Notes: generated by a model from the sequence alone, not told the origin. 64,000 nt of DNA from Bradyrhizobium lablabi (GCF_018129385.1 NZ_JAFCLN010000010.1:1-64000), one strand, 5' to 3'; positions 1-8,724 are shown, numbered from the stretch's first letter. A program made the numbers and translations.

Positions 1-1
1 G

Positions 2-70
2 CGCCGCAAAATCAAGCGCGCCGGCTGGGACAACGCCTTCCTCTTGGCTATTCTCAGTCATATGCGATAG
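2..70 (+). CDS. C-terminal tail of an unidentified protein (5' end outside window)
   Basis: An open frame enters from the left edge and ends at a TAG at 68-70, giving 22 residues that end in HMR. The stretch is basic at first (RRKIKRAGW) and then hydrophobic (FLLAIL). No family can be named from so short a tail. It is called only because the frame is open to the edge, and a repeat element of the kind usually found between genes follows directly after the stop. Confidence 0.35.
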   Translation, partial: RRKIKRAGWDNAFLLAILSHMR

Positions 71-77
71 CCCTGCC

Positions 78-196
78 CCCTTGTGGGAGAGGGTGCCTTC
101 GCGCAGCGAAGGCGGGTGAGGGGTTGTTTCTGCAACGGCAGTGTTGGGGCTGGCAACCCCTCATCCGGCGCTTCGCGCCACCTTCTCCCACAAGGG
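78..196. repeat. Long imperfect palindromic intergenic repeat
   Basis: The left arm begins CCCTTGTGGGAGAGGGTG and the right arm ends CACCTTCTCCCACAAGGG. An inner pair, GTGAGGGGTT against AACCCCTCATC, continues the symmetry, so the element can fold into one long hairpin. It lies between the upstream gene tail and the 3' end of the leftward enolase-superfamily gene, a typical place for such repeats in Bradyrhizobium-type genomes. It could also act as a bidirectional transcription end, but no T-run is visible. Confidence 0.7.
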
Positions 197-218
197 AAGA
201 AGGGAGTGGTCTTGCGTG

Positions 219-1436
219 TTAGCGCTTCGCCGACCCGTAACTCAGCAGCCCGCCCTTGCTCTTCGGCGGATGCGCGCGCAGGCCTTCCTCGTTCGGCTCG
301 GTGCCCCAGCCCGGACGGTCAGGGATCACCAGATGGCCGTCGACATATTCGGGCACGTGCGTGAATAGCTCGTGGTCCCAGGCCAGCCGGTCGATGTCGG
401 TCTCCATGATCCGCAAATTCGACACTGCCGCGCAAAAGTGCGCGTTCATCATGGAGCAGAGATGGCCGTAGAAATTATGCGGTGCGACGTTGACCTCGTA
501 ATGCTCGGCGGCGGCCGCGATCTTCATGGATTGCCACACGCCATTCCACGGCGTGTCGATGATCGCGACATCCATGGCCTGTTCGCGGAAGTAGGGCTGG
601 AACTCGCGCAGGCCCAGTAGCGTCTCGCAGGACGAGATCGGATGCGGGCTCTGGCGGCGGATATAACCGAGCGCCTCGGGATTGAAGGTGTCGATCTCGA
701 CCCAGAACATGTCCATCTCTGCGATGGCGCGCAATATCTTCAGGTAGCCTTCAGTCTTGGCGTTGAAATTGAGGTCGAGCAGGAGATCGACATCGGGACC
801 GGCGCCGTCTCTGATAGCTTCGAGATGCATGCAGAGATTGCACAGCACCGTGCGATCGACATTGATCTCCGGCTCGAACGGCGAGCCGAAGCCGGGACGC
901 CAGCCCTGCGGCTTGCCGTCGGTGTAGAGAAAAATGTTGGTCTTGAGCGCGGTAAACTTTTTCTCGCGCACCTCGCGGCCGATCGCCTTGACGCCATCGA
1001 GATCGGTGATCGCGGGCTTGTACCAGTCGGGGTGGTTGATGCGCCAAGTCGCGCAATGTGACCAGTAGACCCGCACGCGGTCGCGGATTTTTCCGCCGAG
1101 CAGTTCGTAGCAGGGTACGCCCAGCGCCTTTGCCTTCACATCGAGCAGCGCATTCTCGATCGCCCCTAACGCGAGCGCCACCACGCCGCCGGCGGCGGGG
1201 CGCGTCGCGGCAAACAGCTCCGCGTAAATCCGCTCATGCGCAAAGGCGTTCTTGCCGACCACCCGGGCCGACAGGCGCTCGATCGCGGCGGTTAACCCCG
1301 GCGCGCCGAATCCCTCGTCATATTCGCTCCAGCCAGTGATGCCGTCTTCGGTGACGATCTTGACAAAGTGATAGTTGCGCCAGCCGGCGTCGCAGGAAAG
1401 GGTTTCGACGCTTCTGACGACGCTCTTCTTGCTCAT
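219..1436 (-). CDS. Mandelate racemase/muconate lactonizing enzyme family protein (enolase superfamily)
   Basis: The 405-residue protein has the usual length of the enolase superfamily. Such enzymes abstract a proton alpha to a carboxylate, giving dehydration, racemisation or cycloisomerisation of sugar acids and related acids in the cytoplasm. Candidate metal ligands are Asp221 (LLLDLN), Glu247 (FWVEID) and Glu271 (SSCETL); Lys165 (ALKTN) and His320 (VAPHNF) fit the catalytic base positions of the mandelate racemase branch. The ATG at 1436 is preceded by AGGAAA; a longer frame upstream has no ribosome site. It follows an amidohydrolase gene on the same strand, 102 bp away, and probably shares its promoter. 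The substrate is unknown. Confidence 0.85.
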   Translation of the reverse strand: MSKKSVVRSVETLSCDAGWRNYHFVKIVTEDGITGWSEYDEGFGAPGLTAAIERLSARVVGKNAFAHERIYAELFAATRPAAGGVVALALGAIENALLDVKAKALGVPCYELLGGKIRDRVRVYWSHCATWRINHPDWYKPAITDLDGVKAIGREVREKKFTALKTNIFLYTDGKPQGWRPGFGSPFEPEINVDRTVLCNLCMHLEAIRDGAGPDVDLLLDLNFNAKTEGYLKILRAIAEMDMFWVEIDTFNPEALGYIRRQSPHPISSCETLLGLREFQPYFREQAMDVAIIDTPWNGVWQSMKIAAAAEHYEVNVAPHNFYGHLCSMMNAHFCAAVSNLRIMETDIDRLAWDHELFTHVPEYVDGHLVIPDRPGWGTEPNEEGLRAHPPKSKGGLLSYGSAKR

Positions 1437-1538
1437 TGTTTCCTGCCTGCGCTTGTTCTGGTTGACCCGATAACAACAAGGGATCGATGGACAGGTCAAC
1501 TGCGCCTCAGCGCATGCCTCCGCGCGAAAAACGTCCGG

Positions 1539-2771
1539 CTAGTTCGGCGGAAACAGGGTGGGGCGGCGGCGCTCAAACACCTGGCGGCCGTTCTTGTAGC
1601 CGGCGAGGACGTCAGGCAATTCGGCAATCGCGTTCGGGCCGCTGTCGGTATCGAGGATCACGAGATCGGCTGATTTGCCGATTTCGATGCCGTAGTCGCG
1701 CAGGTTCATCAGCCGCGCCGGCAGATCGGTCACGAGGTCGAGACAGGCGTCGAACTCGCTGATCGCCGCATGCGCCGCATTGGCATAGAGATTGGCCATG
1801 CGCAGCAGCGAGGCGTCGCCGAACGGGGTGAACGGATTTTGCACATTGTTGGTGGCAACCGAGCACAGCACGCCGCTTTCGACCAGCCTGTGCGCGACGG
1901 TGAGGCCGCGCGGCGCATTGTGCGTGGCATCGCGCCCCATCAGGTAGAGATCGGTTGCGGGGAGGACCGTGACGGCAACCCCCGCTTTGGCCAGCCGGTC
2001 CGCGGTCGCCTTCCATCGCTCCGGCGGAAGCGCCGACAGCTTTGTGGCGTGGCCGATCGCGACACGGCCCTGATAGTTGCGCCGCTCGGCCTGCCGGCAG
2101 ACTTCATCGAGATGCCACCAGGACGGATCGAGATCGAAATCGAGATGCAGGTCGACATCGACGTCGAACTCCTGCGCCAGATCGAACAGCTTTTCGATCT
2201 GTGCGCTCGGGTCGGTGTCCATGTAGGGACAGCCGCCGATCAAATCGGCGCCGTCGCGCAGCGCGGCGACCAATAGCTCCTCGGTGCCGGGATCGTTGGT
2301 CAGGCCTTCCTGCGGAAAGGCGCAGATCGAAAGATCCAGCGCCCAGGCATAATCGCGCTTCAGCGCCTTGATCGCCTCGAAGCCGCGCAGGCCGATGCGT
2401 GGATCGATCTCGACATGGGTACGCATGCGCGTGGTGCCGAACGTGATTGCGCGTTCGATCACGCGCCTGCCGCGGGCGTAGATGTCCTCGACGGTGAAGT
2501 CGCGCTTCATTTCGGCAACGGCACGGATCGCCTCGCTGACGCTGCCGTGGTCATGGCCGCAGCGGCCGAGCAGGCAGGCCTTGTCGAGATGGATGTGGGT
2601 ATCGACGAAACCCGGCAGCACCAGATGGCCGGCGGCGTCGACCTCGGCGCCCTCGCAGGCGAGTTTTGGCGCGATAGCTGCGATCCTGCCGCCGGTGATC
2701 CCGATATCGACCGGCGCAGGGGCCGCCCGGGTGCGGGCGTTGCGGAAGACGAGATCGAAGGCGGTCTGCAT
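1539..2771 (-). CDS. Amidohydrolase family protein (cytosine-deaminase-like)
   Basis: The 410-residue protein is a metal-dependent amidohydrolase that would hydrolyse or deaminate C-N bonds of a cyclic or amide substrate. An N-terminal beta-sandwich strand (residues 1-50) leads into the first metal motif H59-x-H61 in FVDTHIHLDKA, the HIHLDK form typical of cytosine deaminase-like enzymes. A later DLHLDF and a C-terminal KSADLVILD segment are also typical. The start is the ATG at 2771; upstream extension would cross the operator-like site at 2851. It heads a leftward pair with the enolase-superfamily gene and diverges from the SnoaL-like gene. The exact substrate cannot be read from sequence. 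Confidence 0.85.
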   Translation of the reverse strand: MQTAFDLVFRNARTRAAPAPVDIGITGGRIAAIAPKLACEGAEVDAAGHLVLPGFVDTHIHLDKACLLGRCGHDHGSVSEAIRAVAEMKRDFTVEDIYARGRRVIERAITFGTTRMRTHVEIDPRIGLRGFEAIKALKRDYAWALDLSICAFPQEGLTNDPGTEELLVAALRDGADLIGGCPYMDTDPSAQIEKLFDLAQEFDVDVDLHLDFDLDPSWWHLDEVCRQAERRNYQGRVAIGHATKLSALPPERWKATADRLAKAGVAVTVLPATDLYLMGRDATHNAPRGLTVAHRLVESGVLCSVATNNVQNPFTPFGDASLLRMANLYANAAHAAISEFDACLDLVTDLPARLMNLRDYGIEIGKSADLVILDTDSGPNAIAELPDVLAGYKNGRQVFERRRPTLFPPN

Positions 2772-2850
2772 GACGGGAAACCTAGCGGAAGCCGGTCCAG
2801 GGGGCAGCTCCAGATTGTGTGCAGTTGAATGGCCAAACTGTTCAAAATAT

Positions 2851-2862
2851 GTGCATGCAATT
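2851..2862. promoter_or_regulatory. Candidate GntR operator in divergent promoter region
   Basis: The sequence GTGCATGCAATT is the exact reverse complement of a 12-mer found at 4249-4260, in front of the GntR gene. The core TGCATGCA is a perfect 8-bp palindrome. The site lies between the leftward amidohydrolase (start 2771) and the rightward SnoaL-like gene (start 2905), so one repressor could control both. That GntR is the ligand is inferred from the shared motif and gene proximity. Confidence 0.5.
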
Positions 2863-2904
2863 TGGAGCATGAATTGTAGAGTTGCCGGAGCAGGAGTGTC
2901 CGCC

Positions 2905-3321
2905 ATGCCCGCCGCAAAACCCGAAACCCGCCCGATGTCCGACGCCGAGATCGTCGAAGCCTATCTCACAGCCTCGATGATCCCCGATCCCGACGCGGCG
3001 GCCGCCTATATGAAGCCGGGCACCATCATCACCTTCACCGGCGGACGCGAGTTCGACCATCCGCGCGGACCGACCGGTTTCAATGCCCGGCGCTATCGCT
3101 GGGTGAAGAAGAAGATGGACCGTTTCGACGTCTGCCCCGGCAATGGCGAGACGGTGGTCTACAGCATCGGCACGCTCTACGGCGAATGGATCGACGGCAC
3201 GCAGTTCGAAGGCAACCGCTATGTCGATCGCTTCGTGGTGCAGAACGGCCAGATCGTGAAGATGGACGTCTGGAACGACAGCGCGGAGCGCATTCTCGTG
3301 CAGAGGGGCATTGAGGCGTAG
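2905..3321 (+). CDS. SnoaL/NTF2-like small protein
   Basis: This 138-residue protein has the size and pattern of the SnoaL-like (NTF2-fold) family: an N-terminal helix (SDAEIVEAYLTASMIPDPDAAAAYM), a central GTIITFTGG strand, and a C-terminal run of strands ending VVQNGQIVKMDVWNDSAE. Members act as isomerases, hydratases, cyclases or binding partners, so the fold does not fix a reaction. The start at 2905 follows an AGGAG about 8 bases upstream. It is transcribed divergently from the amidohydrolase, with a TGCATGCA site between, and is followed by a palindromic repeat. It probably belongs to the same catabolic regulon. Confidence 0.75.
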   Translation: MPAAKPETRPMSDAEIVEAYLTASMIPDPDAAAAYMKPGTIITFTGGREFDHPRGPTGFNARRYRWVKKKMDRFDVCPGNGETVVYSIGTLYGEWIDGTQFEGNRYVDRFVVQNGQIVKMDVWNDSAERILVQRGIEA

Positions 3322-3330
3322 TTCTCTCCT

Positions 3331-3415
3331 CGTCATTGCGAGCGAAGCGAAGCAATCCAGCTTTGCCGCAACAAGAAAACTGGATTGCTTCGTCGCTTCG
3401 CTCCTCGCAATGACG
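3331..3415. repeat. Palindromic intergenic repeat, family CGTCATTGCG (copy 1)
   Basis: The element starts CGTCATTGCGAGCGAAGCG and ends CTCCTCGCAATGACG; an inner AAGCAATCCAG pairs with CTGGATTGCTT. It separates the rightward SnoaL-like gene from the 3' end of the leftward GntR gene, so it sits at a convergent gene end. Four further copies occur at 32959, 40069, 48802 and 59171. Confidence 0.85.
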
Positions 3416-3422
3416 GTGAGGA

Positions 3423-4181
3423 CTACCTCGCCCGCACCACCTTCGGCATCTTCACCACGCGTCCCGTTTCGCTTTCCTCGGCATACGGCGCCAGAATATC
3501 CAGCAAATCCCGGCCGCGCTGCGGGGCGGGGGCCACCAGCGCGCGATTGGCCACGGAATCCAGGTGGCTGTGCATCAGCCCCATCACCTTGTCCACGTCG
3601 CCCTTCACCAAAGCTGCGATGATCGAGCGGTGCTCGTTGATGGCGCATTCCGACGAATGCGGCCGGCTGTACAGCGACAGCGTCAGGCAGCAGCGATAGG
3701 CGACCTCGCTGACATAGCGCACGAGGATCGGACTGTTGGTCATATTGGCGAGCAGGATGTGGAATTCGGTGGCGAGCCGGATCGATACTGCGTCAGTACC
3801 GTCGCGCGCGCGATCCTCCGCATCGACATGGGCATTCAGCTCGGCGATCTGGGGTTTGGTCAGCTTGCCCGCGAGCTGACGCACCACCAGCCGTTCCAGC
3901 TCGATGCGGATATCGAAGGCGTCGCGCGCTTCCTGCCAGCTCGGCGTGGCCACCACCGCGATCCGGTTGCGGCGCAGCTCGACGAGGCCCTCCGCCGCCA
4001 ATTGTCCGAGCGCATGGCGCGCAATGGTGCGGCTCACGCCAAAGCGCTCACCCAATGAATCCTCAGGAAGCTTTGCGCCGGGCTCGAGCGCCTGCTCGAT
4101 GATCGCGCGGCGCAGGGCGCGGCAGATCACGCTGACCTTGTCCGACGATTCGGCTTTCTTTCCGGTGGACCGGGGCGCCAT
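3423..4181 (-). CDS. GntR family transcriptional regulator, FCD (FadR) subfamily
   Basis: The 252-residue protein has an N-terminal winged helix-turn-helix (about residues 15-80, including LPEDSLGERFGVSRTIARHALGQLAAEGLV) and a C-terminal all-helical FCD ligand-binding domain (about 90-220). Histidines in EFHILL, NEHRSII and MHSHLD are likely metal/ligand contacts of that domain. FCD regulators usually repress adjacent catabolic operons and release DNA when an organic acid binds. It is divergent from the ABC importer genes, and the 190-bp gap contains two TTGCATGCAC copies plus a near-copy TTGCCTGCAC at 4203-4212. ATG 4181 is chosen because further upstream codons would run into the near-copy. 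Confidence 0.9.
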   Translation of the reverse strand: MAPRSTGKKAESSDKVSVICRALRRAIIEQALEPGAKLPEDSLGERFGVSRTIARHALGQLAAEGLVELRRNRIAVVATPSWQEARDAFDIRIELERLVVRQLAGKLTKPQIAELNAHVDAEDRARDGTDAVSIRLATEFHILLANMTNSPILVRYVSEVAYRCCLTLSLYSRPHSSECAINEHRSIIAALVKGDVDKVMGLMHSHLDSVANRALVAPAPQRGRDLLDILAPYAEESETGRVVKMPKVVRAR

Positions 4182-4248
4182 TGGCGAATCCCTGCAATGT
4201 GCTTGCCTGCACAAGCTCTATCACATTGATGCAACAATTCAGCGCCCG

Positions 4249-4260
4249 AATTGCATGCAC
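4249..4260. promoter_or_regulatory. Candidate GntR operator between regulator and importer genes
   Basis: AATTGCATGCAC here matches in full the inverted copy at 2851-2862. A near-copy, TTGCCTGCAC, lies at 4203-4212 close to the GntR start. The arrangement suggests autoregulation together with control of the divergent transporter operon. Confidence 0.5.
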
Positions 4261-4353
4261 TTTTGCCGGGCAATTGCACAAAAGGAATCCGCTGCCTGCA
4301 CCGCCAATCCGCGAAACTGTTGATTTTGAAGGCAAGTCTGGCTGGCATCGGCC

Positions 4354-4363
4354 TTGCATGCAC
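4354..4363. promoter_or_regulatory. Candidate GntR operator immediately upstream of ABC ATPase start
   Basis: This is a third TTGCATGCAC copy, 91-103 bp from the 4249 site. It lies within 10 bp of the first in-frame ATG (4372) of the ATPase gene, where bound repressor would block transcription or early elongation. Confidence 0.5.
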
Positions 4364-4371
4364 TTTCTCTC

Positions 4372-5238
4372 ATGATGCGCATGCAGCCAGTTTCAGAATT
4401 CAAGGGAATGCCTGTCTCCGAGAATCCCGCGCCGGTCGCGATCGAATTGTCGGACACCTCGGTGACGTTCGGTCGCGGCGCGAAAGCCGTGCCGGCGCTG
4501 TCGAAGACGACGCTACGGATCGCGGATGGCGAATTCGTCGCGCTGGTCGGTCCGTCCGGCTGCGGCAAATCGACCATTTTGCGGCTGGTCAGCGGTCTGG
4601 TGCAGCCGACCACCGGCGTCGTCATCGTCGGCGGCCGCGAGGTCGCTGCCCGCGCCCTGCGCGTCGGCATGGCGTTCCAGAATCCGACCATGCTGCCGTG
4701 GATGACGATCGAGCGGAACATCATGCTGCCGCTGAAGATCGTCGAGCCCTATCGCTCGCAGTTCAGAAAGCTGCGCCGCACCGAGTTTCGCGACAAGGCC
4801 AACGCGCTGCTCGAGCAGGTGGGTCTGAAGGGCTTTGGTGGCAAATTCCCGTGGCAGCTCTCCGGCGGCATGCTTCAGCGCGCCAATCTCTGTCGCGCCC
4901 TGATCCACGAGCCGCGCCTCTTGCTGCTGGATGAGCCCTTCGGCGCGCTCGACCAGTTCACCCGCGAGGAATTGTGGTCGATCCTCCAGCAGCTCTGGAT
5001 GACCCATAAGGCGACCGTGCTGCTGGTGACGCACGATCTGCGCGAGGCCGGCTTCCTCGCCAGCCGGATCTGCGTGATGAGCGCGCGGCCGGGCCGCATC
5101 GTGGACGACAGCCGCGTCACCTTCGCCCGCCCTCGCACCGTCGCGATGACGTTTGAGCCGGACTTCGTGGCGCTCAATCAGAAACTGCGCGCGTTCATCG
5201 TCGATGCGCGAAGCGCCTCGCAAGCGGGAGCGGCCTGA
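4372..5238 (+). CDS. ABC transporter ATP-binding protein (SsuB/TauB/NrtD type)
   Basis: This is the cytoplasmic ATPase of an importer for an organic anion or heterocycle. Walker A (GPSGCGKS), the ABC signature (LSGGM) and Walker B (LLLLDEP) followed by VTHD in the H-loop region are all intact. In-frame starts occur at 4372, 4375, 4381 and 4408. None has a well-spaced ribosome site, and the conserved part begins near VAIELSDTSVTF, so the start is uncertain; a TTG at 4354 is unlikely because it lies inside the operator-like motif. The permease gene follows one base after the stop and a binding protein gene comes next, so the three form one importer operon. Confidence 0.9.
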   Translation: MMRMQPVSEFKGMPVSENPAPVAIELSDTSVTFGRGAKAVPALSKTTLRIADGEFVALVGPSGCGKSTILRLVSGLVQPTTGVVIVGGREVAARALRVGMAFQNPTMLPWMTIERNIMLPLKIVEPYRSQFRKLRRTEFRDKANALLEQVGLKGFGGKFPWQLSGGMLQRANLCRALIHEPRLLLLDEPFGALDQFTREELWSILQQLWMTHKATVLLVTHDLREAGFLASRICVMSARPGRIVDDSRVTFARPRTVAMTFEPDFVALNQKLRAFIVDARSASQAGAA

Positions 5239-5239
5239 T

Positions 5240-6016
5240 ATGTCCCTTCTCGATCTAAGGCAGAAGGCGTGGTCGGCGGCGTTGATCGTGCTGTTCTTCG
5301 TCGCCTGGGAACTGTTTTGCCTGATGACGGGGATGTCGGACCTGATATTGCCGCGTCCGTCCCAGATCTTCACGACGCTGATCGAAAAGCTGCCGATCCT
5401 CTGGCCGCATATCCTGCAGACGCTGGCGACGACCATGCTCGGCTTCGTCCTCGGCGTCGGGCTGGGCGTTGCGCTCGGCGCTGTCATCGGCGTGTCGAAG
5501 ACGGCCTATGACACCTGCTATCCGCTGCTCGTCGGCTTTTCCTCGATCCCGAAGGTCGCCGTGGTACCGATTTTCGTGCTCTGGTTCGGCTCCGGTACAG
5601 TGCCGGCGGTGCTGACCGCGCTGTCGATCTGCTTCTTCCCGATCGTGGTCAATATCGCGACCGGCCTTGCGACTACCGAGCCTGAGCTCGAGGACGTGCT
5701 GAAAGCGCTCGGCGCCAGCAAGTTCGACATCCTCTGGAATGTCGGACTGCCGCGCACGATGCCGTTCTTCTTTGCCTCGCTGAAGGTCGCGGTCAGCTAC
5801 GCCTTTGTCGGCGCGGTGCTGTCGGAGACCGTCGCGTCCAACCGCGGCATCGGCAATGTGATGATGACTGCGTCCTCGAATTTCAACGTGCCGCTGGTGT
5901 TCGCCGGCCTGTTCGTGCTCGCCGGCCTCGGCGTCGCGCTCTACGCCATCTTTTCACTGATCGAGGGCCAGGTCACCGGCTGGGCCACCCGCAAGAACGA
6001 TCTGATCGCCACCTGA
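5240..6016 (+). CDS. ABC transporter permease (SsuC/TauC type)
   Basis: The 258-residue inner-membrane permease has about six hydrophobic segments, beginning AALIVLFFVAWELFCLM. The cytoplasmic EAA loop typical of BPD_transp_1 permeases is visible around ELEDVLKALGASKFDILWNVGLP. Its start at 5240 follows the ATPase stop (5236-5238), so translation is probably coupled. It would form a homodimer with the upstream ATPase and receive substrate from the binding protein encoded next. Confidence 0.92.
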   Translation: MSLLDLRQKAWSAALIVLFFVAWELFCLMTGMSDLILPRPSQIFTTLIEKLPILWPHILQTLATTMLGFVLGVGLGVALGAVIGVSKTAYDTCYPLLVGFSSIPKVAVVPIFVLWFGSGTVPAVLTALSICFFPIVVNIATGLATTEPELEDVLKALGASKFDILWNVGLPRTMPFFFASLKVAVSYAFVGAVLSETVASNRGIGNVMMTASSNFNVPLVFAGLFVLAGLGVALYAIFSLIEGQVTGWATRKNDLIAT

Positions 6017-6040
6017 AACCTGTCAAACGAGGAGGTCACC

Positions 6041-7066
6041 ATGTTAGCCAGAGTTAGCGCCGCGCTGTTCGGAGCCGTTCTGTTCGCGGGCGCGGCAGGC
6101 GCGCAGGAAACGACAATCAAGTTCACGCTGGGCTGGAAGACCCAAGGCAGCGACGCCGCGTTCTTCTACGCCAAGGACCACGGCTACTTCAAGGAAGAGG
6201 GCCTGAACGTCGTCATCGACCAGGGCGAGGGCTCCGGCGCTACCGTGACGCGCGTGATGTCCGGCGCCTATGATGCCGGCTTCGGCGACGTCAACGCCAT
6301 CATCCAGAACGCTTCCCTGAAGCCGCAGGAAGCGCCGGTCATGGTCTACATGCTGTGGAACCAGCCGCCGTTCGCGATCGTCACCAAGAAGACCAGCGGC
6401 ATCAACTCTATCAAGGATTTTGAGGGCCATACGCTCGGCGGGGCGCAGGGCACGCCGACCACACGCCTGCTCCCGGTGTTCGTGCGCAAGAACGGGCTGG
6501 AAGGCGAGAAGATCAAGATCTCCAACATGGCGCCCAACCTGCAGGAGCCGATGCTGATCAAGGGCGACATCGACGGCGCGCTGGTGTTCAACATCACCAG
6601 CTATTTCAACCTTGTTCTGAACCGCCAGGATCCCGACAAGGATTTCAAATGGTTCTCGTTCGGCGATTACGGGCTCGATCTCTACTCCAACGGCGTGATG
6701 GTTTCGCGCAAATTGCTGGCCTCGAACCCGAAGGCTGTTGCCGGGCTCGTTCGTGCCGTCAACAAGGCCGCCATCGCGGTCGCCAAGGACCAGAATGCCG
6801 GCATGAAGGCGACGGTCAACTACGACAACCTGATCAACGCCGAGGTCGAAAAGCGCCGTCTGCAATTCTCCTACGAGAAGCTGATCGTTTCGCCGGAGAT
6901 GAAGGAGATCGGCGTCGGCGACATCAAGGACGACCGCATGACCCGCGCCATCGGCATCGTGGTGGAAGGCTATCAGCTTGCCCGCGCGCCGACGCCGGCC
7001 GAAGTGTTTTCGCGCGAATTCTTGCCGCCGCGCAAGGAGCGTGATCTGGTATATACGGCTAACTGA
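6041..7066 (+). CDS. ABC transporter substrate-binding protein (NMT1/SsuA-like)
   Basis: This is a 341-residue periplasmic binding protein. A Sec signal peptide (MLARVSAALFGAVLFAGAAGAQ) is followed by IKFTLGWKTQGSDAAFFYAKDHGYF, the N-terminal pattern of the NMT1/SsuA/TauA family that binds taurine, sulfonates, nitrate or pyrimidine-like ligands. The ATG at 6041 is preceded by GAGGAGG at ideal spacing, suggesting strong expression. It closes the ATPase-permease-binding protein set, and the following gene is an amidohydrolase 21 bp downstream, which hints that the ligand is an amide or N-heterocycle. It is clearly different from the two binding proteins at 47.8 and 54.2 kb. Confidence 0.92.
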   Translation: MLARVSAALFGAVLFAGAAGAQETTIKFTLGWKTQGSDAAFFYAKDHGYFKEEGLNVVIDQGEGSGATVTRVMSGAYDAGFGDVNAIIQNASLKPQEAPVMVYMLWNQPPFAIVTKKTSGINSIKDFEGHTLGGAQGTPTTRLLPVFVRKNGLEGEKIKISNMAPNLQEPMLIKGDIDGALVFNITSYFNLVLNRQDPDKDFKWFSFGDYGLDLYSNGVMVSRKLLASNPKAVAGLVRAVNKAAIAVAKDQNAGMKATVNYDNLINAEVEKRRLQFSYEKLIVSPEMKEIGVGDIKDDRMTRAIGIVVEGYQLARAPTPAEVFSREFLPPRKERDLVYTAN

Positions 7067-7087
7067 GGCCTGAGGTAATGCGCGGTC

Positions 7088-8530
7088 ATGGCTACGGAAG
7101 TTTTGGCAAGCAGCCTGTTCTGTGGGCCTGACCGCGGCCTCGTCGAAAACGCCGTGCTTCGGCATGAAGGCGGCGCCATTACCGAAATTGCAGAGAGCGC
7201 CGCGCCGCCGACCGGCCGGCGCGCTCTCGTTGTTCCAGCCTTGATCAATGCCCATGATCATGCACGGCCGACGGCGTCATCCTTCGGCGCGGTAGGTTTG
7301 CCGCTCGAAAGCTGGATCATGCGATCCGCGTTGGGAACACCCGTCGATCCCTACCTGACGGCGGCCTCCGCGCTGGCGCGCTCGGCGCGGGCGGGCTGCG
7401 CGGCGATGATGGTTCACTACACACGTCCGAGCGGGAGAATGCCGCTGGTCGAGGAAGCCAGGGCCATCGCGAAGGCCGCTTCCGATGTAGGTATCCGCAT
7501 CGCCTTTGCAATCGCGGTGCGCGACCAGAATCCGATCGTGTACGGTGACGGCGAGCCGATCCTGTCAGCTCTCGCGGCCGAGGATCGCAGGGACGTCGAG
7601 GCGATGTTCGTGCGTAGCCCGATGTCGCCGAAGGAATATATCGATCTGACCGATGCGATTGCCGCTGCCATTGCCGGCCCCAAGGTCGACGTCCAACTCG
7701 GCCCCGCCGGCGTGCAGTGGTGCTCGAAGCCGCTGTTGGAAGCGGTCGCCGAAAACTCCGCGCGAACCGGCCGCCGCGTTCACATGCATCTGCTGGAGAC
7801 CATCTACCAGCGCGCCTGGGCCGACCAGAACTATCCGCAAGGCATTGTCCGCTACCTCAACGACATCGGCTTCCTGTCGGAGCGGCTGACGCTGGCGCAC
7901 TGCATTCATGCGAGGCCGGATGAACTGGAGATGATCGCGGAATCCGGGGCGCGCATCGTCACCAATTTCAGCTCCAATATGCATCTGCGCTCCGGCCTTG
8001 CGCCGATCGCCGCCGCGCGCAGATGCGGCTGCGGCATCGCGGTCGGAGTCGATGGCCTTGCGCTGGACGAGGATGACGATGCGCTGCGCGAGATGCGGCT
8101 GGTGCAGGGCGTGCACGGCGGGCTCGGCTTCAAACGGACCTGGACTAATCAGGAATTTTTCGGCCTTGCGACCCGCAATGGCCGCAAGGCCACCGGCGCG
8201 CCGGGAACGGGCGAACTTGCTGCGGGCGCGCCCGCGGACTTCGTCACCATCGACCTCGATCGCCTCGACCGCGATCAGATCATGCCGGTCGATCCGATCG
8301 ATCTCCTGTTCGCGCGCGGCAATGCCTCGATGGTGCGTGATGTTGTCGTCGATGGACGCACGGTGGTGAGCGAGGGACGCTGCACGGGCGTCGACCTGCC
8401 GGCGATCGAGCAGGAACTGCGCGGCATGTACCGCGCTGGCGCGCGGCAAATGACCGGCTTGCAGCGGGCGTGGCCGCAACTTTCCGCGTCGCTGCAAAAC
8501 TGGTTCGAAATGCAGCTCGACTGCCGTTAG
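7088..8530 (+). CDS. Amidohydrolase family protein (chlorohydrolase/SAH-deaminase-like)
   Basis: The 480-residue metal-dependent hydrolase or deaminase shows H56-x-H58 (NAHDHAR), HMHLLE, AHCIHA and GVDGLALDEDDD, which supply the expected metal and catalytic His/Asp/Glu residues of the AtzA/TrzN/SAH-deaminase branch. The C-terminal GELAAGAPADFVTIDLD is the usual closing composite-sandwich segment. It follows the binding protein gene closely and precedes the acyl-CoA carboxylase, so it probably acts on the imported compound. The protein is unrelated in detail to the cytosine-deaminase-like enzyme at 1539, so two different C-N hydrolysis steps may exist in the same regulon. Confidence 0.88.
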   Translation: MATEVLASSLFCGPDRGLVENAVLRHEGGAITEIAESAAPPTGRRALVVPALINAHDHARPTASSFGAVGLPLESWIMRSALGTPVDPYLTAASALARSARAGCAAMMVHYTRPSGRMPLVEEARAIAKAASDVGIRIAFAIAVRDQNPIVYGDGEPILSALAAEDRRDVEAMFVRSPMSPKEYIDLTDAIAAAIAGPKVDVQLGPAGVQWCSKPLLEAVAENSARTGRRVHMHLLETIYQRAWADQNYPQGIVRYLNDIGFLSERLTLAHCIHARPDELEMIAESGARIVTNFSSNMHLRSGLAPIAAARRCGCGIAVGVDGLALDEDDDALREMRLVQGVHGGLGFKRTWTNQEFFGLATRNGRKATGAPGTGELAAGAPADFVTIDLDRLDRDQIMPVDPIDLLFARGNASMVRDVVVDGRTVVSEGRCTGVDLPAIEQELRGMYRAGARQMTGLQRAWPQLSASLQNWFEMQLDCR

Positions 8531-8724
8531 ATGATTCGGCCGGCCCGGCATCCAGCCACCGAGCCTGGCCGCGACGCCTGCCAGTATATGGAGATCGCGC
8601 CGCAGCACGCACGCCCGGGCTTGCCATCCCGGTGGTGTCGCTGGCATTCAAGGCATTGGGAGAATCCTTGTGCATCGCGCTCAACCCCCAGCATGAAAGA
8701 TCGCAGAGCCCGGACGGAACCAAA

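Noticed and set aside
4354..4371. TTG start extending the first ABC ATPase by six residues
   Set aside because: It lies inside the operator-like TTGCATGCAC motif and has no ribosome site; ATG codons at 4372 or 4408 fit better.
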